Origin: Guptibacillus hwajinpoensis
GTDB taxonomy: Bacteria; Bacillota; Bacilli; Bacillales; Guptibacillaceae
Direction: 5' to 3'
DNA length: 64,000 nt
Assembly (NCBI RefSeq): GCF_020171785.1
Contig: NZ_JAIVAE010000001.1
Span: 16,740 to 80,739 of the forward strand
The notes under the pieces are model-generated. The model made no database searches. It was not told where the DNA came from and saw nothing but the letters and a program-made list of their open reading frames with translations. The translations under genes were made by a program, and so were the position numbers. How positions within the stretch are numbered: the stretch's first letter is position 1; the number at the start of each line of letters is the position of its first letter. Shown here piece by piece: positions 35,728 through 44,482 of the stretch.

Positions 35728-36087
35728 TTAATCGATGGGGTCAACTGATTTTCCATACCGAAGAACGTCAACGACAGCCATCCCGTCATTCGGTCTCTCC
35801 TCATCATTGCGAAAAGGCATAAGAAAGAAGAAAATGAAGCAGATGGAGAAATATGTGAATTGATAGAAAAAGAGCGTCACAGGATTCGTATTTGACGTAA
35901 TTAAATAGTTTATGATTAAAATAACGATTACACTAGAAACATTGGGATATCATTTAATGTAAACATTGTCTTACCTTCAAAAGGTGATGGGAATTCTATA
36001 AGCAAGACCGTTCCAGAATGAGAGGATTCCTAACGTTTTTTCAGTAACTAACATGAAACGATAATAAACGAAATCATCTCGATACAT
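35728..36087 (-). pseudogene. Frameshifted remnant of a small membrane protein gene
   Basis: Three in-order segments read as one protein on the minus strand. From ATG 36087: MYRDDFVYYRFMLVTEKT... to a TGA at 35977; then, after one surplus T in a T4 run, a shifted frame EGKTMFTLNDIPMFLV to a stop at 35928; then the first frame again, VIVILIINYLITSN...FFLMPFRNDEE, ending at TAA 35728. Together they give about 118 residues with two hydrophobic helices. The +1 and -1 shifts compensate. A terminator lies right behind the stop. No ribosome site is clear, and I do not recognise the family. Confidence 0.5.
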
Positions 36088-36113
36088 TTTTGGTTTAATC
36101 AAGGGGAATTTAC

Positions 36114-36170
36114 ATGATGAAAAAGGAAATTATGATGGAAGAGCGTAACAGGAAAGAGAGACTTTACTAA
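36114..36170 (+). CDS. Possible 18-residue leader ORF
   Basis: MMKKEIMMEERNRKERLY, with AAGGGG seven bases before the ATG and a stop codon that overlaps the TAAGGAGG ribosome site of the DUF1801 gene. The layout would couple its translation to the next gene. It has no known relatives, so it may be chance. Confidence 0.35.
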   Translation: MMKKEIMMEERNRKERLY

Positions 36171-36183
36171 GGAGGCTTCCTGC

Positions 36184-36609
36184 ATGTACGAATTAAAAAC
36201 GAAAGAAACGGATAACAGTGTCATTGAATTTATTGAAAGTGTCGACCATCCGAAAAAGCGAGAAGATGGGTACCGGTTGTTAGATCTATTTACTGAAACA
36301 ACGGGGTATGAAGCGAAAATGTGGGGACCAAGCATTATTGGTTTCGGTTCGTATCATTATAAATACGCGACGGGACATGAAGGTGATGCGCCACTCGTAG
36401 GATTTTCACCAAGGAAAGCAAAAATTAGCTTATATCTCGCTCAAGGTGAACCAGAACGCGAGAACGCACTTGAACGATTGGGTAAGCATAAGACAGGTAA
36501 GGCGTGCGTTTACGTGAACAAGTTAGACGATATTGATCTTGATGTGTTGAAAGAGATGATTCGACAGTCAGTTGATTACTTGAAAGAGTTATATCCTGAA
36601 CGTTCTTAA
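36184..36609 (+). CDS. DUF1801 domain protein
   Basis: 141 residues. The DUF1801 (YdhG-like) pattern is seen: FIESVDHPKKREDGYRLLDLFTETTGYEAKMWGPSIIGFGSYHYKY and the C-terminal GKHKTGKACVYVNKLDDIDLDVLKEMIRQSV. The fold is small alpha/beta and cytoplasmic; no activity has been firmly assigned to the family. AAGGAGG is followed by the ATG at 36184. Single gene before a terminator. Confidence 0.88.
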   Translation: MYELKTKETDNSVIEFIESVDHPKKREDGYRLLDLFTETTGYEAKMWGPSIIGFGSYHYKYATGHEGDAPLVGFSPRKAKISLYLAQGEPERENALERLGKHKTGKACVYVNKLDDIDLDVLKEMIRQSVDYLKELYPERS

Positions 36610-36657
36610 AGAACATTAAATCGTTTGTGCACATCAACATAACCCTCTAAAGGAAGA

Positions 36658-36692
36658 AAGCGGTCAGGCATTGATCGCCTGACTGCTTTAAA
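36658..36692. terminator. Bidirectional terminator
   Basis: AAAGCGGTCAGGC (36658-36670) pairs with GCCTGACTGCTTT (36677-36689), between the convergent DUF1801 and lipoprotein genes. Confidence 0.8.
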
Positions 36693-36703
36693 GAGATCGA
36701 AAA

Positions 36704-37951
36704 TCATTGAACGGTCATCGTTTGAAGCGCGACCGCTTTAATGGCGCCTTCTTTCGAATCAGATACAAAGGAAAGTTTATTCTCACCAGCATAATAAACA
36801 TGAAGGTATTCCGAGTCCAATTCATTAAACACCACTTCGTCAGGTTCTCCGAATTGACAAACAACTTCAGCATAAGGGACAGCTGGTCCCTCCGAAAGCG
36901 CATTGTATCTTAGATGACTGACTTTCTCATCGGCTGTTAAGTAAGAGTAGCTGTCATCATAAAAACCTGGCGTTCCTTCATAAAGTGCTTCATCAAACGT
37001 CATGGAAGGCTTCAGTTTTTTCAAGGCTTCTTCCGACATACCAAGAAAAATGGATGCATCTTTTAAGTGGCCCTGTTCGGCAAACTGCAAAAGTTCAGAA
37101 TGAAAAGGGGCCTTGTCACAAGAAGCGGTTTCGTTCGTGGCAGTAGGCTTTTCGTCTGAAAGAGCATATTCCCCGTTAAAACCAACTGCTGCATCATGGT
37201 AGTTTAAGCAAGAGTCTTCATTAAATGAAATCACATCATCTGATAGAACAAATGTCCCTGAACAAGCTGGATCTTCTTGGTCTTTGAAGGTTGCTTCATT
37301 TCCATTTATGGTTGCAGTCCCTGTCATTTTCCCAACTTGATCATCGCTACTAATTTGAAAGGTGAATTCAAAGGATTCCTTCGTTACATTTGATAAGGTA
37401 AGCTCGCCCTGCTCAAAAGTTGGATTGATATAAAGTGCTTCTTGCCAGTTCGCTTCTTCTGTCGCTTCTTCTTCAGTTGGGGACGAGGAGTTCCCGACTT
37501 CAATCTTTGTATAAACACCCGTAAACGAAATCGGGTTTTCATTTAAGTTCTCACAGGCTTCGCTCGTATCGATCGTTAATCGATCTTCTTTCCACCCGAA
37601 AGAAACTTTGCATGCTGCGTTTTCAGTGTGTGTGAAAGAGGCCATTTCTCCGTTAACCTGAGCGACCCCGGACAATTCACCAACATTTTGACCATCGTAG
37701 GCTTGGAGCATAAACGTGAAGGAATCCGCCTTAGGGTCGGTTATATCAAGTCCACCAAGAATTTCACCATCTTTTTCCCATTTGTAGGTGCCTTCTTGAA
37801 AAAGAACTTCTGTTGCAGTCTCCGTCGAAGACTTGTCCACCGATTCTTTTTCTGCTTCTACTTTTTCTGAGGAGTCTGAGGTGGTAAGGAAATTACAAGC
37901 CGACACAGTAAGTAACAAAGCGAATAAAAACACCATCCTGAGCGTTTTCAT
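36704..37951 (-). CDS. Lipoprotein with two repeated beta domains
   Basis: 415 residues. The signal peptide ends in lipobox VSAC (16-19), so Cys19 would be lipidated. A Ser/Thr/Glu-rich spacer is followed by two related units of about 95 residues, near 50-148 and 170-268. Each has the sequence LDITDP/LTLSNVT, SFTFMLQAYDGQNVGELSG / EFTFQISSDDQVGKMTG, ATxNGxxATF, an AC/DPAC cysteine, DSC/EAC cysteine and GVY/GEY end, so each probably holds one disulfide. A C-terminal 130-residue domain follows. I do not recognise a named family; a surface binding role is a guess. Confidence 0.72.
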   Translation of the reverse strand: MKTLRMVFLFALLLTVSACNFLTTSDSSEKVEAEKESVDKSSTETATEVLFQEGTYKWEKDGEILGGLDITDPKADSFTFMLQAYDGQNVGELSGVAQVNGEMASFTHTENAACKVSFGWKEDRLTIDTSEACENLNENPISFTGVYTKIEVGNSSSPTEEEATEEANWQEALYINPTFEQGELTLSNVTKESFEFTFQISSDDQVGKMTGTATINGNEATFKDQEDPACSGTFVLSDDVISFNEDSCLNYHDAAVGFNGEYALSDEKPTATNETASCDKAPFHSELLQFAEQGHLKDASIFLGMSEEALKKLKPSMTFDEALYEGTPGFYDDSYSYLTADEKVSHLRYNALSEGPAVPYAEVVCQFGEPDEVVFNELDSEYLHVYYAGENKLSFVSDSKEGAIKAVALQTMTVQ

Positions 37952-38264
37952 ACGATTCCTCCCTATTAAAGTAAGTTGATGTCATTATTATACATAAGCT
38001 TTTCTGAAAGAAAGGGATATTGGTGTCGAGACATAAAAAAATCTCTTGTCTACTTTAAGCGAATACTTGTGTAAACTAGTTGGCCATTTCCGGGGAAATG
38101 AGTGGAAGAAGTCGAACCGTTTCTTAACTCTGAGTAGAAGGAAGGGATTGTGGTGAAAAATGGTCAAAAGCGTTTGGTTCAAAATTCACGGTTGCCAATC
38201 TAGTAAAGCGGCGATTATGATAAATGACATAACGTTCGACATGACATTCAAATGGTGGGATGAA
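37952..38264 (+). other. Leader region of the sensor kinase operon
   Basis: About 310 bases without a firm gene. It holds a short dyad CATTTCC-GG-GGAAATG (38085-38100) and a 16-codon frame GTG 38153 to TAG 38203 that is the best match to the GAAGGAAGGG ribosome site. The kinase frame itself is open from ATG 38160, but that ATG is poorly placed for the site. No convincing sigma-A promoter was found. Confidence 0.4.
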
Positions 38265-40406
38265 ATGAAATCCTTTACAAAAATAAAACGAATCCTTTGG
38301 CATCCAATCCGCAAAAGTATATTAAAAAAATCTGTGCTCATTTTTATTTTACTTCTGGTTCTTCCAACGCTACTTATTTATCAAGTGATTATTAATTATG
38401 CAGAAGACATGATTGAAGATGATATCATTAGTGAAAATGTAGCCAATACGGAAAGTATTGTAAAAAGAGTGGATAACGAAATTTCGAGTGTGGTACTTCA
38501 GCTTCATTTAATTGCAGGCAATCGAGAAGAACGTAACGTTGACGTGGAGCGCATGTATAATCGATCAAGACAGGCGATTGCTCAGAGCTCGATTATTCGA
38601 TCGGTTTATTATTTAAACAATGAAAGCAAGGTGATGTTTGAATCGCCTTTTGCACCTGAGCTTGAGGGAACATCTTATCTTTATCCGAAATTAAATGAAA
38701 TGCAGTGGACGCATAACTATGCCGTGTCGAATATGATTCGAAATTATAATGGAGAAGAAGTTGTTTCAGTCGGGATTCCGGTATTTAACGAAAGTAACTC
38801 TTTCCAGGGTGCACTCATTGCTGAATTTAGTCAGGATTATTTATCTGAGATGATTGAAAGTGTTAGCACAGGCGAAGGGCACTTTGGGATGCTGATTGAT
38901 CCAGATGGTCTTGTGATTGCATCCACAAATACCGAAGCGTTAGGAGAAGTTATTTCAAAAGATCTTCCATCGAGCCAAATTTTCAAAGAGGTTTCAGGGG
39001 TATCGCGTTCTGTCTATGAAGGAGATCAAAGCATTATTGCCTATCAAACCCTTCGAGATGGTTGGGGGCTTGTCTATGGCGTGTCAGAAGAAATTGCCTT
39101 TGCTCCGGTTAGAAAACTCTCGTATGTTCTCACGCTATCTTTCATTGGTATTTTGATTCTTTCGTTCTTGTTCATCGTAGCTGGCATTCGGGACATCGTG
39201 TATCCGATTATTCGTTTAACAAACTATGCGAAAGCTTATCGAAGAAAAACATTTTATCAGGAAGAATCCACCTCAGAAAACTTACGAAAAGACGAAGTAG
39301 GGGAATTAACTAGAACCATCATCTCGGTTGGTAACAGCAATTATGAGAAACAGCACCAATTAGAAGAAAGTGAACGATATTTAAATGATATGATCGAAGG
39401 AATCCCGTATGGCATGATTACGATTAATGAGCATGCCGTTGTTACACATGTGAACAGACGGTTTGAAGATTTGGTGGGGTATAGTCGGATTGAACTTGTC
39501 GGTCGCCCTCTTTCGCAGCTCCCTATTAAACATACAGATGAAGATTTTATGTTATTGAAAGCATTGATCTCAGAAGAACCAAGTATCGAGTGTGAGAGTT
39601 ACATTATTGATGCTAAAGGTCAACGTCATCTTGTCAATATTGGCACCTCTCGCTTCTATAATGGAAAAAATGAAATTATCGGAAGTATCGCTGTATTGCA
39701 AGACATTTCACAAATGAAAATGCTAGAGTCACGCGTGAAGCAAAACGACAAACTTGCTTTAATTGGTCAAATTACAACAGGAATTGCGCATGAAATAAAA
39801 AATCCACTTGCCATCTTAACAGGATCTTCTGAGATGTTACGAGAAGAAGTGGAAGAAGCCAATAGCTCTGAAGACATTAAAGAATTAGCGCGTGATATTG
39901 ATCAAGTAGTAAGAAGAATGAAAACGATCGTTGGTAATTTCTTGAATTTTGCGAAAGTGAATAAAGCTGATGCTCGACATCTTCAGTTAAAGACCGTTAT
40001 TGAAGAAGTGATTCATCTCGTTCGCTTTAAAATGAAGGAGCAAAACGTAACAGTCGTTAAGCACTATGAAACAAATGGTGAGTATATCGGGTTTTATGAT
40101 GAATTAATTCAGGCTTTTCTAAACATTATCCTAAATGCAGCGGATGCGATGAAAGGGGAGGGAACTTTAACAGTTACCTTAAGTGAATACGAAAACCAAC
40201 TTCATGTAGCATTTCAAGATACAGGAACAGGGATTATGGCAAGTAATCTTGAGTGGCTTTTTGACCCATTTTTTTCAACAAAAGAAGATGGGAATGGTCT
40301 CGGTTTAACGATCGCAAGAGATATTATTCGTGAAAATAACGGCGAGCTTACAGTTGAAAGTGTTGAAGGGAAAGGGACAACCATTCATTGTTGGTTTCAT
40401 CGATAG
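38265..40406 (+). CDS. Sensor histidine kinase with extracellular sensor, PAS and HisKA/HATPase domains
   Basis: About 713 residues from ATG 38265 (GGTGGG five bases before); ATG 38160 would add 35 residues. Order: TM1 (about 22-42), an extracellular double-Cache-like domain of about 240 residues, TM2 (about 290-312), HAMP-like linker, PAS (about 380-500, with YLNDMIEGIPYGMITINEHAVVTHVNRRFEDLVGYS), HisKA with GIAHEIKNPLAIL (His about 509), and HATPase with NAADAMKGEG and GNGLGLTIARD. It would phosphorylate the NtrC-type regulator encoded next. The binding lipoprotein at 41748 may present its ligand. Confidence 0.92.
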   Translation: MKSFTKIKRILWHPIRKSILKKSVLIFILLLVLPTLLIYQVIINYAEDMIEDDIISENVANTESIVKRVDNEISSVVLQLHLIAGNREERNVDVERMYNRSRQAIAQSSIIRSVYYLNNESKVMFESPFAPELEGTSYLYPKLNEMQWTHNYAVSNMIRNYNGEEVVSVGIPVFNESNSFQGALIAEFSQDYLSEMIESVSTGEGHFGMLIDPDGLVIASTNTEALGEVISKDLPSSQIFKEVSGVSRSVYEGDQSIIAYQTLRDGWGLVYGVSEEIAFAPVRKLSYVLTLSFIGILILSFLFIVAGIRDIVYPIIRLTNYAKAYRRKTFYQEESTSENLRKDEVGELTRTIISVGNSNYEKQHQLEESERYLNDMIEGIPYGMITINEHAVVTHVNRRFEDLVGYSRIELVGRPLSQLPIKHTDEDFMLLKALISEEPSIECESYIIDAKGQRHLVNIGTSRFYNGKNEIIGSIAVLQDISQMKMLESRVKQNDKLALIGQITTGIAHEIKNPLAILTGSSEMLREEVEEANSSEDIKELARDIDQVVRRMKTIVGNFLNFAKVNKADARHLQLKTVIEEVIHLVRFKMKEQNVTVVKHYETNGEYIGFYDELIQAFLNIILNAADAMKGEGTLTVTLSEYENQLHVAFQDTGTGIMASNLEWLFDPFFSTKEDGNGLGLTIARDIIRENNGELTVESVEGKGTTIHCWFHR

Positions 40407-40422
40407 AAAAGGAGCTGGCATT

Positions 40423-41751
40423 ATGGAACAAACGGTTTTAATCGTTGATGATGAAGTCCAATTAGCGAAATTAATTGGACGTAAATTAAAAAAAGCGGGC
40501 TTAGATTCGATCATGGCTCATTTAGGAAGCAGTGCACTTGATTTTTTTAAGCGAACGGATGTTAATATCGTGATTCTCGATTATATGCTCCCAGATATGA
40601 CTGGACTCCAAGTATTGAAGGAAATAAAGCAGATAAACCCTGATGTACCAGTTATCATGATGACGGCATACGGAAATGTAGAAAGCGCCGTTCAAGCGAT
40701 GAAGCTTGGTGCTGTCGACTATTTGAATAAACCGATGGAGCTTGAAGAAGTAAAAGCTCTCGTATTAAAACAACTGAATACAAGGGAAGATCAGGAGCAG
40801 CCGGAAGACACCTTTCATTTTGAAAGTCCAAGTATGAAACGAGTTATGTCACTGCTCCAGCAAGTGAAAGAGACGGATGCAAGTATCCTTATTCTTGGGG
40901 AGAGTGGCGTTGGGAAAACGGCGCTTGCCCATTGGATTCATGAGAACAGTCACCGAAGCAAAGGGCCGATGCTGTCGATCAACTGTGCCGCTATTCCAGA
41001 GCACCTTCTTGAGAGTGAGCTGTTTGGCTATCAAAAAGGTGCATTTACAGGTGCTGTCTCATCAAAACTAGGGAAATTTGCGGCGGCTGACGGCGGCACC
41101 ATTTTCCTTGATGAGATTGGCGAAATATCTCCTGCGATGCAGGCGAAGCTCCTTCATGTGATTGAAGATAAAAAGGTGATGCAGCTTGGTAGCAATGACT
41201 ATCGCACCGTGGACGTTCGAATCATAACGGCTACCAATCAAAATCTTAAACAAGCGGTTGCTTCTGGTACGTTTCGAGAGGATCTTTACTATCGATTAAA
41301 TTTAATTGAAATTGAGATTCCCCCCTTACGTGATCGGGTGGAAGATATCCCGCTGTTGATTAAGGATCAGATGAGAAAATTAAATGCTAAATACAATAAG
41401 ACAATCACCATCTCGGAAGAAAGCGTTGCGCTTCTTCTTCGTCATTCCTGGCCGGGCAATATTCGGGAACTATTAAATATCTTAGAGCGGATTCATATTA
41501 TGAAGCGGAGTGGCATGATCATGCCAGAAGACCTCGCTCATGCTTCCTTAATGTCACTTCCAAAAAGTGAACGAGCTGACGTGCAGGACTTTAGCGGAAG
41601 TCTTTCGGAAGTATTAGAAGATATAGAGGAGAAAATGATCCGACAGGCACTTTCCGACACGAATGGAAATCAAACGAAAGCGGCGGAGAGACTTGGAATT
41701 GCGAGGCATACGTTAATTTATAAAATGAAAAAGATTGGCATCAGTATATGA
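40423..41751 (+). CDS. NtrC family sigma-54-dependent response regulator
   Basis: 442 residues from ATG 40423 (AAAAGGAG upstream; the frame opens earlier inside the kinase gene). REC domain 1-115 with phospho-acceptor Asp in VILDYMLPDMTG (about 52) and Lys in LNKPM; AAA+ domain with Walker A GESGVGKT, the sigma-54 contact motif GAFTGA, Walker B GGTIFLDEIGE and arginine-finger region; Fis-type HTH at the end (NQTKAAERLGIARHTLIYKMKKIGI). All parts needed for sigma-54 (SigL) activation are intact. Phospho-NtrC types are uncommon in Bacilli. The likely target is the promoter at 42958. Confidence 0.95.
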   Translation: MEQTVLIVDDEVQLAKLIGRKLKKAGLDSIMAHLGSSALDFFKRTDVNIVILDYMLPDMTGLQVLKEIKQINPDVPVIMMTAYGNVESAVQAMKLGAVDYLNKPMELEEVKALVLKQLNTREDQEQPEDTFHFESPSMKRVMSLLQQVKETDASILILGESGVGKTALAHWIHENSHRSKGPMLSINCAAIPEHLLESELFGYQKGAFTGAVSSKLGKFAAADGGTIFLDEIGEISPAMQAKLLHVIEDKKVMQLGSNDYRTVDVRIITATNQNLKQAVASGTFREDLYYRLNLIEIEIPPLRDRVEDIPLLIKDQMRKLNAKYNKTITISEESVALLLRHSWPGNIRELLNILERIHIMKRSGMIMPEDLAHASLMSLPKSERADVQDFSGSLSEVLEDIEEKMIRQALSDTNGNQTKAAERLGIARHTLIYKMKKIGISI

Positions 41752-42677
41752 GAAAAATGGTTTGTTTCATCGGCTGTCTCTTGCTTATCGTGGCCTGTCA
41801 GGGTGAGGAGAAACAGACGAAAGAAATGGCATCGTCTGAGGAAGGTCCTACCATTACACTTGGATCAAAAGCATTCACAGAACAATACTTGTTAATGAAA
41901 ATGACGGCGCTATTATTAATGGAGGAAGGATATGAGGTAGAAGAAGTTCGCTTTCTTGATAGCCCGTCGATTCGAGAGGCTTTTCTTAACAACATCGTTG
42001 ATCTTTATTGGGAATATACGAATACAGCGAAAATTATTTATCATAAGGACGGACCAGGATATGATGCGAATGAAGCTTATCAGTTTGTGAAAAAAGTGGA
42101 CGAAAAGAAAGAGATTATTTGGCTCGATAAGAGTGAGTTTAATAGCTCCTGGGGCTTAATTATGAAAAAGTCATTCGCAAGTGAAAAGGGCATTACCTCT
42201 GTTAGTGATCTGGTGTCTTATATGAATAAGGACGACAATCCCTCTTTAAAAATGGCCACAAATGAAGAATATTTAATGAGAGAAGATGGCCTTGATCATT
42301 TAGAAGATGTTTACAATTTTAAAGTGAATCAAAATCAGCTTCTCGCGGTAGATTCAGAATTACTTAGCCTGGCCGTAAAAGAAGAGAGGGTTCAAGTGGC
42401 AGTTGGTATGGTCACAGATAGCCGTATTGAAGACTATGACCTTGTGATTTTACAAGATAATCGCATGGCTTTCCCACCTTATGATGCTGCTCCAGTTGTA
42501 CAGAAAACGATTTTGGAGGATGATCCAGGAATACGAGAACCTCTCGAAGCACTAGCTAGAACGATTACAAACGAAGAAATGGTTCATTTAAATTACCGCG
42601 TAGATGTCTTGCATCAAGATGTCGGAAAGGTGGCAAAGGACTTTCTACAAAAATCGGGTTTATTACCTGATGAATAA
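41748..42677 (+). CDS. OpuAC/ProX-type substrate-binding lipoprotein
   Basis: 309 residues overlapping the regulator gene by four bases. Lipobox IVAC (14-17) with Cys17. The body matches glycine betaine/carnitine/choline-binding proteins of the OpuCC/OsmF group: ITLGSKAFTEQYLLMKMTALLL, DLYWEYTNTAKI and AVGMVTDSRIEDYDLVILQDNRMAFPPYDAAPVV. No ABC ATPase or permease gene is near, and the gene belongs to the kinase-regulator operon, so it more likely serves as a ligand receptor for the kinase than as a transport component. A quaternary-amine ligand is likely but unproven. Confidence 0.88.
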   Translation: MRKMVCFIGCLLLIVACQGEEKQTKEMASSEEGPTITLGSKAFTEQYLLMKMTALLLMEEGYEVEEVRFLDSPSIREAFLNNIVDLYWEYTNTAKIIYHKDGPGYDANEAYQFVKKVDEKKEIIWLDKSEFNSSWGLIMKKSFASEKGITSVSDLVSYMNKDDNPSLKMATNEEYLMREDGLDHLEDVYNFKVNQNQLLAVDSELLSLAVKEERVQVAVGMVTDSRIEDYDLVILQDNRMAFPPYDAAPVVQKTILEDDPGIREPLEALARTITNEEMVHLNYRVDVLHQDVGKVAKDFLQKSGLLPDE

Positions 42678-42729
42678 AAGCGGTTGTGATAAGATTTAAC
42701 TAGAATGCTAGAAAGGTAGTTGAGTTGTT

Positions 42730-42819
42730 CTGGATTTTATTTCAAATAATGTCGTTTTGCTTGGAGTCGCTTGTATCATCATTGCGCTCTTATTAGCAAA
42801 ATTCACCAAAAAAAAGTGA
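42730..42819 (+). CDS. Possible 29-residue single-helix membrane peptide
   Basis: The frame LDFISNNVVLLGVACIIIALLLAKFTKKK looks like a genuine membrane micropeptide with a basic end. However, the only in-frame start is CTG 42730, 12 bases after AAAGGT, so it is either a rare CTG start or a decayed gene. It ends just before the terminator at 42820. Confidence 0.3.
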   Translation: MDFISNNVVLLGVACIIIALLLAKFTKKK

Positions 42820-42850
42820 GGTGCTGTTCATAAGAGCAGCATCTTTTTCT
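42820..42850 (+). terminator. Terminator of the kinase-regulator-binding protein operon
   Basis: GGTGCTGTTC / GAGCAGCATC stem (ATAA loop) followed by TTTTT; separates the sensing operon from the sigma-54 promoter region. Confidence 0.8.
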
Positions 42851-42867
42851 GTGCAAAATTTCGACAC

Positions 42868-42907
42868 TGTAGAAAAATTCTACAAAGAAGTGTAGAGAAA
42901 TTCTACA
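42868..42907 (+). promoter_or_regulatory. Two upstream activator palindromes
   Basis: TGTAGAA-AAA-TTCTACA (42868-42884, perfect) and TGTAGAG-AAA-TTCTACA (42891-42907, one mismatch). Their centres are 23 bp apart, about two helical turns, so dimers would bind the same DNA face. They lie about 85-110 bp before the expected start point of the sigma-54 promoter, the usual place for NtrC-type enhancer sites. Confidence 0.85.
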
Positions 42908-42957
42908 ATTTGCTTCAGGAATGGAGCAGAATTGCCCCAAATACAAGTAATAAAAAG

Positions 42958-42974
42958 TTGGCACGTTACTTGCA
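42958..42974 (+). promoter_or_regulatory. Sigma-54 (-24/-12) promoter
   Basis: TTGGCACG-N4-TTGCA matches the sigma-54 consensus fully (GG at 42960-42961, GC at 42972-42973, correct 10-base gap). The expected start is near 42985, giving a leader of about 170 nt before the lyase gene. Confidence 0.93.
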
Positions 42975-43153
42975 ATATAAGTATGTGAAAAGGCGGTTTT
43001 AAAAAGCTTAATCTCATATCGGCTTGATTACCTGATTGCTGCTTTTAATGATTTATTAAAATTGTAAATTCTGATTGTAAAGTGGGTAGGTCTTCTCTTG
43101 TGTAAAACGAAATGGAAGCGCTTTAAAGAGGCGACCAGAAAGAAGAGGTGAAC

Positions 43154-44482
43154 ATGATTAGGCGCGAAACTGACTCTTTCGGTTCGGTAGACGTACCTAA
43201 AGAGGCACTCTATGGCATTCAAACCGTTCGGTGCATGGAAAACCTTAGTTTTTCAAGGAAAAAACTTTCTGATTATCCCGCTTATATTCAAGCGTTAAGT
43301 ATGGTGAAAAAGGCGGCTGCGCTCACAAATGGCCGGGTGGGTGAAATTCCTATTCCTATTCAAGAAGCGATCGTAACAGCCTGTAATGAATTGATTCGAG
43401 GAGCACACCTGCAACACTTTCCAATTGATCCCTACCATGGAGGTGGTGGGATCGGGACGAATATGAATGTGAATGAGGTAATAGCCAATTTAGCAAACAC
43501 CTATTTTGGATATGAAAGAGGGACATACGAACCCGTTAGCCCAAATCATGTCAATGCTTCTCAATCCACATCAGATGTATGTCACACGGCAATTCGTCTT
43601 ACGATCGCCCAACAGCTTGAGGCATTCGTACAACTACTGAGAACCTTACAGGGCACGATGAAAGAAAAAGCGGAGCGGTGGTTGCAAATTTCAACGATTT
43701 CACGGACTTGTTTACAGGATGGAATGAGGGTTCAGCTCGGAGATTCTTTGTATGGTGTTGTTGCCATGCTCGATCGACGAATCACTTCGCTAAATCATTC
43801 AATCAAGCAAATGCACGTCATTAATTTAGGTGGCACAGTCATTGGCTCTGGAGTAGGGGCTTCCATCGACTATCGAGAAAACATTCTCGTTCAGTTGAAA
43901 AAGGTGACAGGGAAGCCTGTAACCCATCGTTCTAATTTATATGATGCTGCGCAACATGTGGATGATCTTGGCGATGTTTCAAATGAGCTAAAACAGCTCG
44001 CGAATGGATTCATTAAAGTTGCTAAAGATTTAAGACTACGATCATCTGGGCCAGAAGCAGGATTTGGAGAACTCAATCTACCTGCTGTTCAGGCGGGATC
44101 CTCTTTTTTTCCAGGAAAAGTGAACCCCGTACTGCCAGAAACGTTACTGCACTGTTGCTTCAAAGTACTAGGCCATGATCGTACTGTTCAGGCGGTATTG
44201 GAACATGGAGAGCTCGATTTGAACGTATTTGAAGGGGCGGCAGGAATGGCAATTCTAGATGCTATCTCTTTAATGGAAAAGATGTTGCCGGTTTTTCAAG
44301 AGAGCTGTTTGAAGGGGATGACCGCTAATGAAAAACACTGCAAGGCTCTTTCTGAAACAACTGTACCCCTTGTGGTCGATCTAAAAGAGAAATTTGGCTA
44401 TCAGATTGTCTCGGACGCGTTAAAAACGAATGGAACAGAAGGCTTACGACAACTTCAAACAAATGGGGGAGATTTTCGATGA
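43154..44482 (+). CDS. Aspartase/fumarase superfamily lyase with altered active site
   Basis: 442 residues; ATG 43154 behind AGAAGAGGTG. The overall pattern is that of aspartate ammonia-lyases, with the mobile catalytic loop AGSSFFPGKVNPV (catalytic Ser kept). Several substrate-contact motifs differ from aspartases: GAGTSxNMN reads GGIGTNMN, SQSTND reads SQSTSD, and GRTHLQD reads SRTCLQD, so the usual Thr, Asn and His contacts are Ile, Ser and Cys. K and N of PGKVNP are retained. It is therefore probably a C-N or C-X beta-eliminating enzyme for a substrate other than aspartate. First gene of the sigma-54 operon; the stop overlaps the next start by four bases. Confidence 0.85.
   Translation: MIRRETDSFGSVDVPKEALYGIQTVRCMENLSFSRKKLSDYPAYIQALSMVKKAAALTNGRVGEIPIPIQEAIVTACNELIRGAHLQHFPIDPYHGGGGIGTNMNVNEVIANLANTYFGYERGTYEPVSPNHVNASQSTSDVCHTAIRLTIAQQLEAFVQLLRTLQGTMKEKAERWLQISTISRTCLQDGMRVQLGDSLYGVVAMLDRRITSLNHSIKQMHVINLGGTVIGSGVGASIDYRENILVQLKKVTGKPVTHRSNLYDAAQHVDDLGDVSNELKQLANGFIKVAKDLRLRSSGPEAGFGELNLPAVQAGSSFFPGKVNPVLPETLLHCCFKVLGHDRTVQAVLEHGELDLNVFEGAAGMAILDAISLMEKMLPVFQESCLKGMTANEKHCKALSETTVPLVVDLKEKFGYQIVSDALKTNGTEGLRQLQTNGGDFR

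Noticed and set aside
36099..36335. 78-codon minus-strand frame opposite the DUF1801 gene
   Set aside because: It mirrors a well-supported plus-strand gene and has no ribosome site or protein-like pattern of its own.
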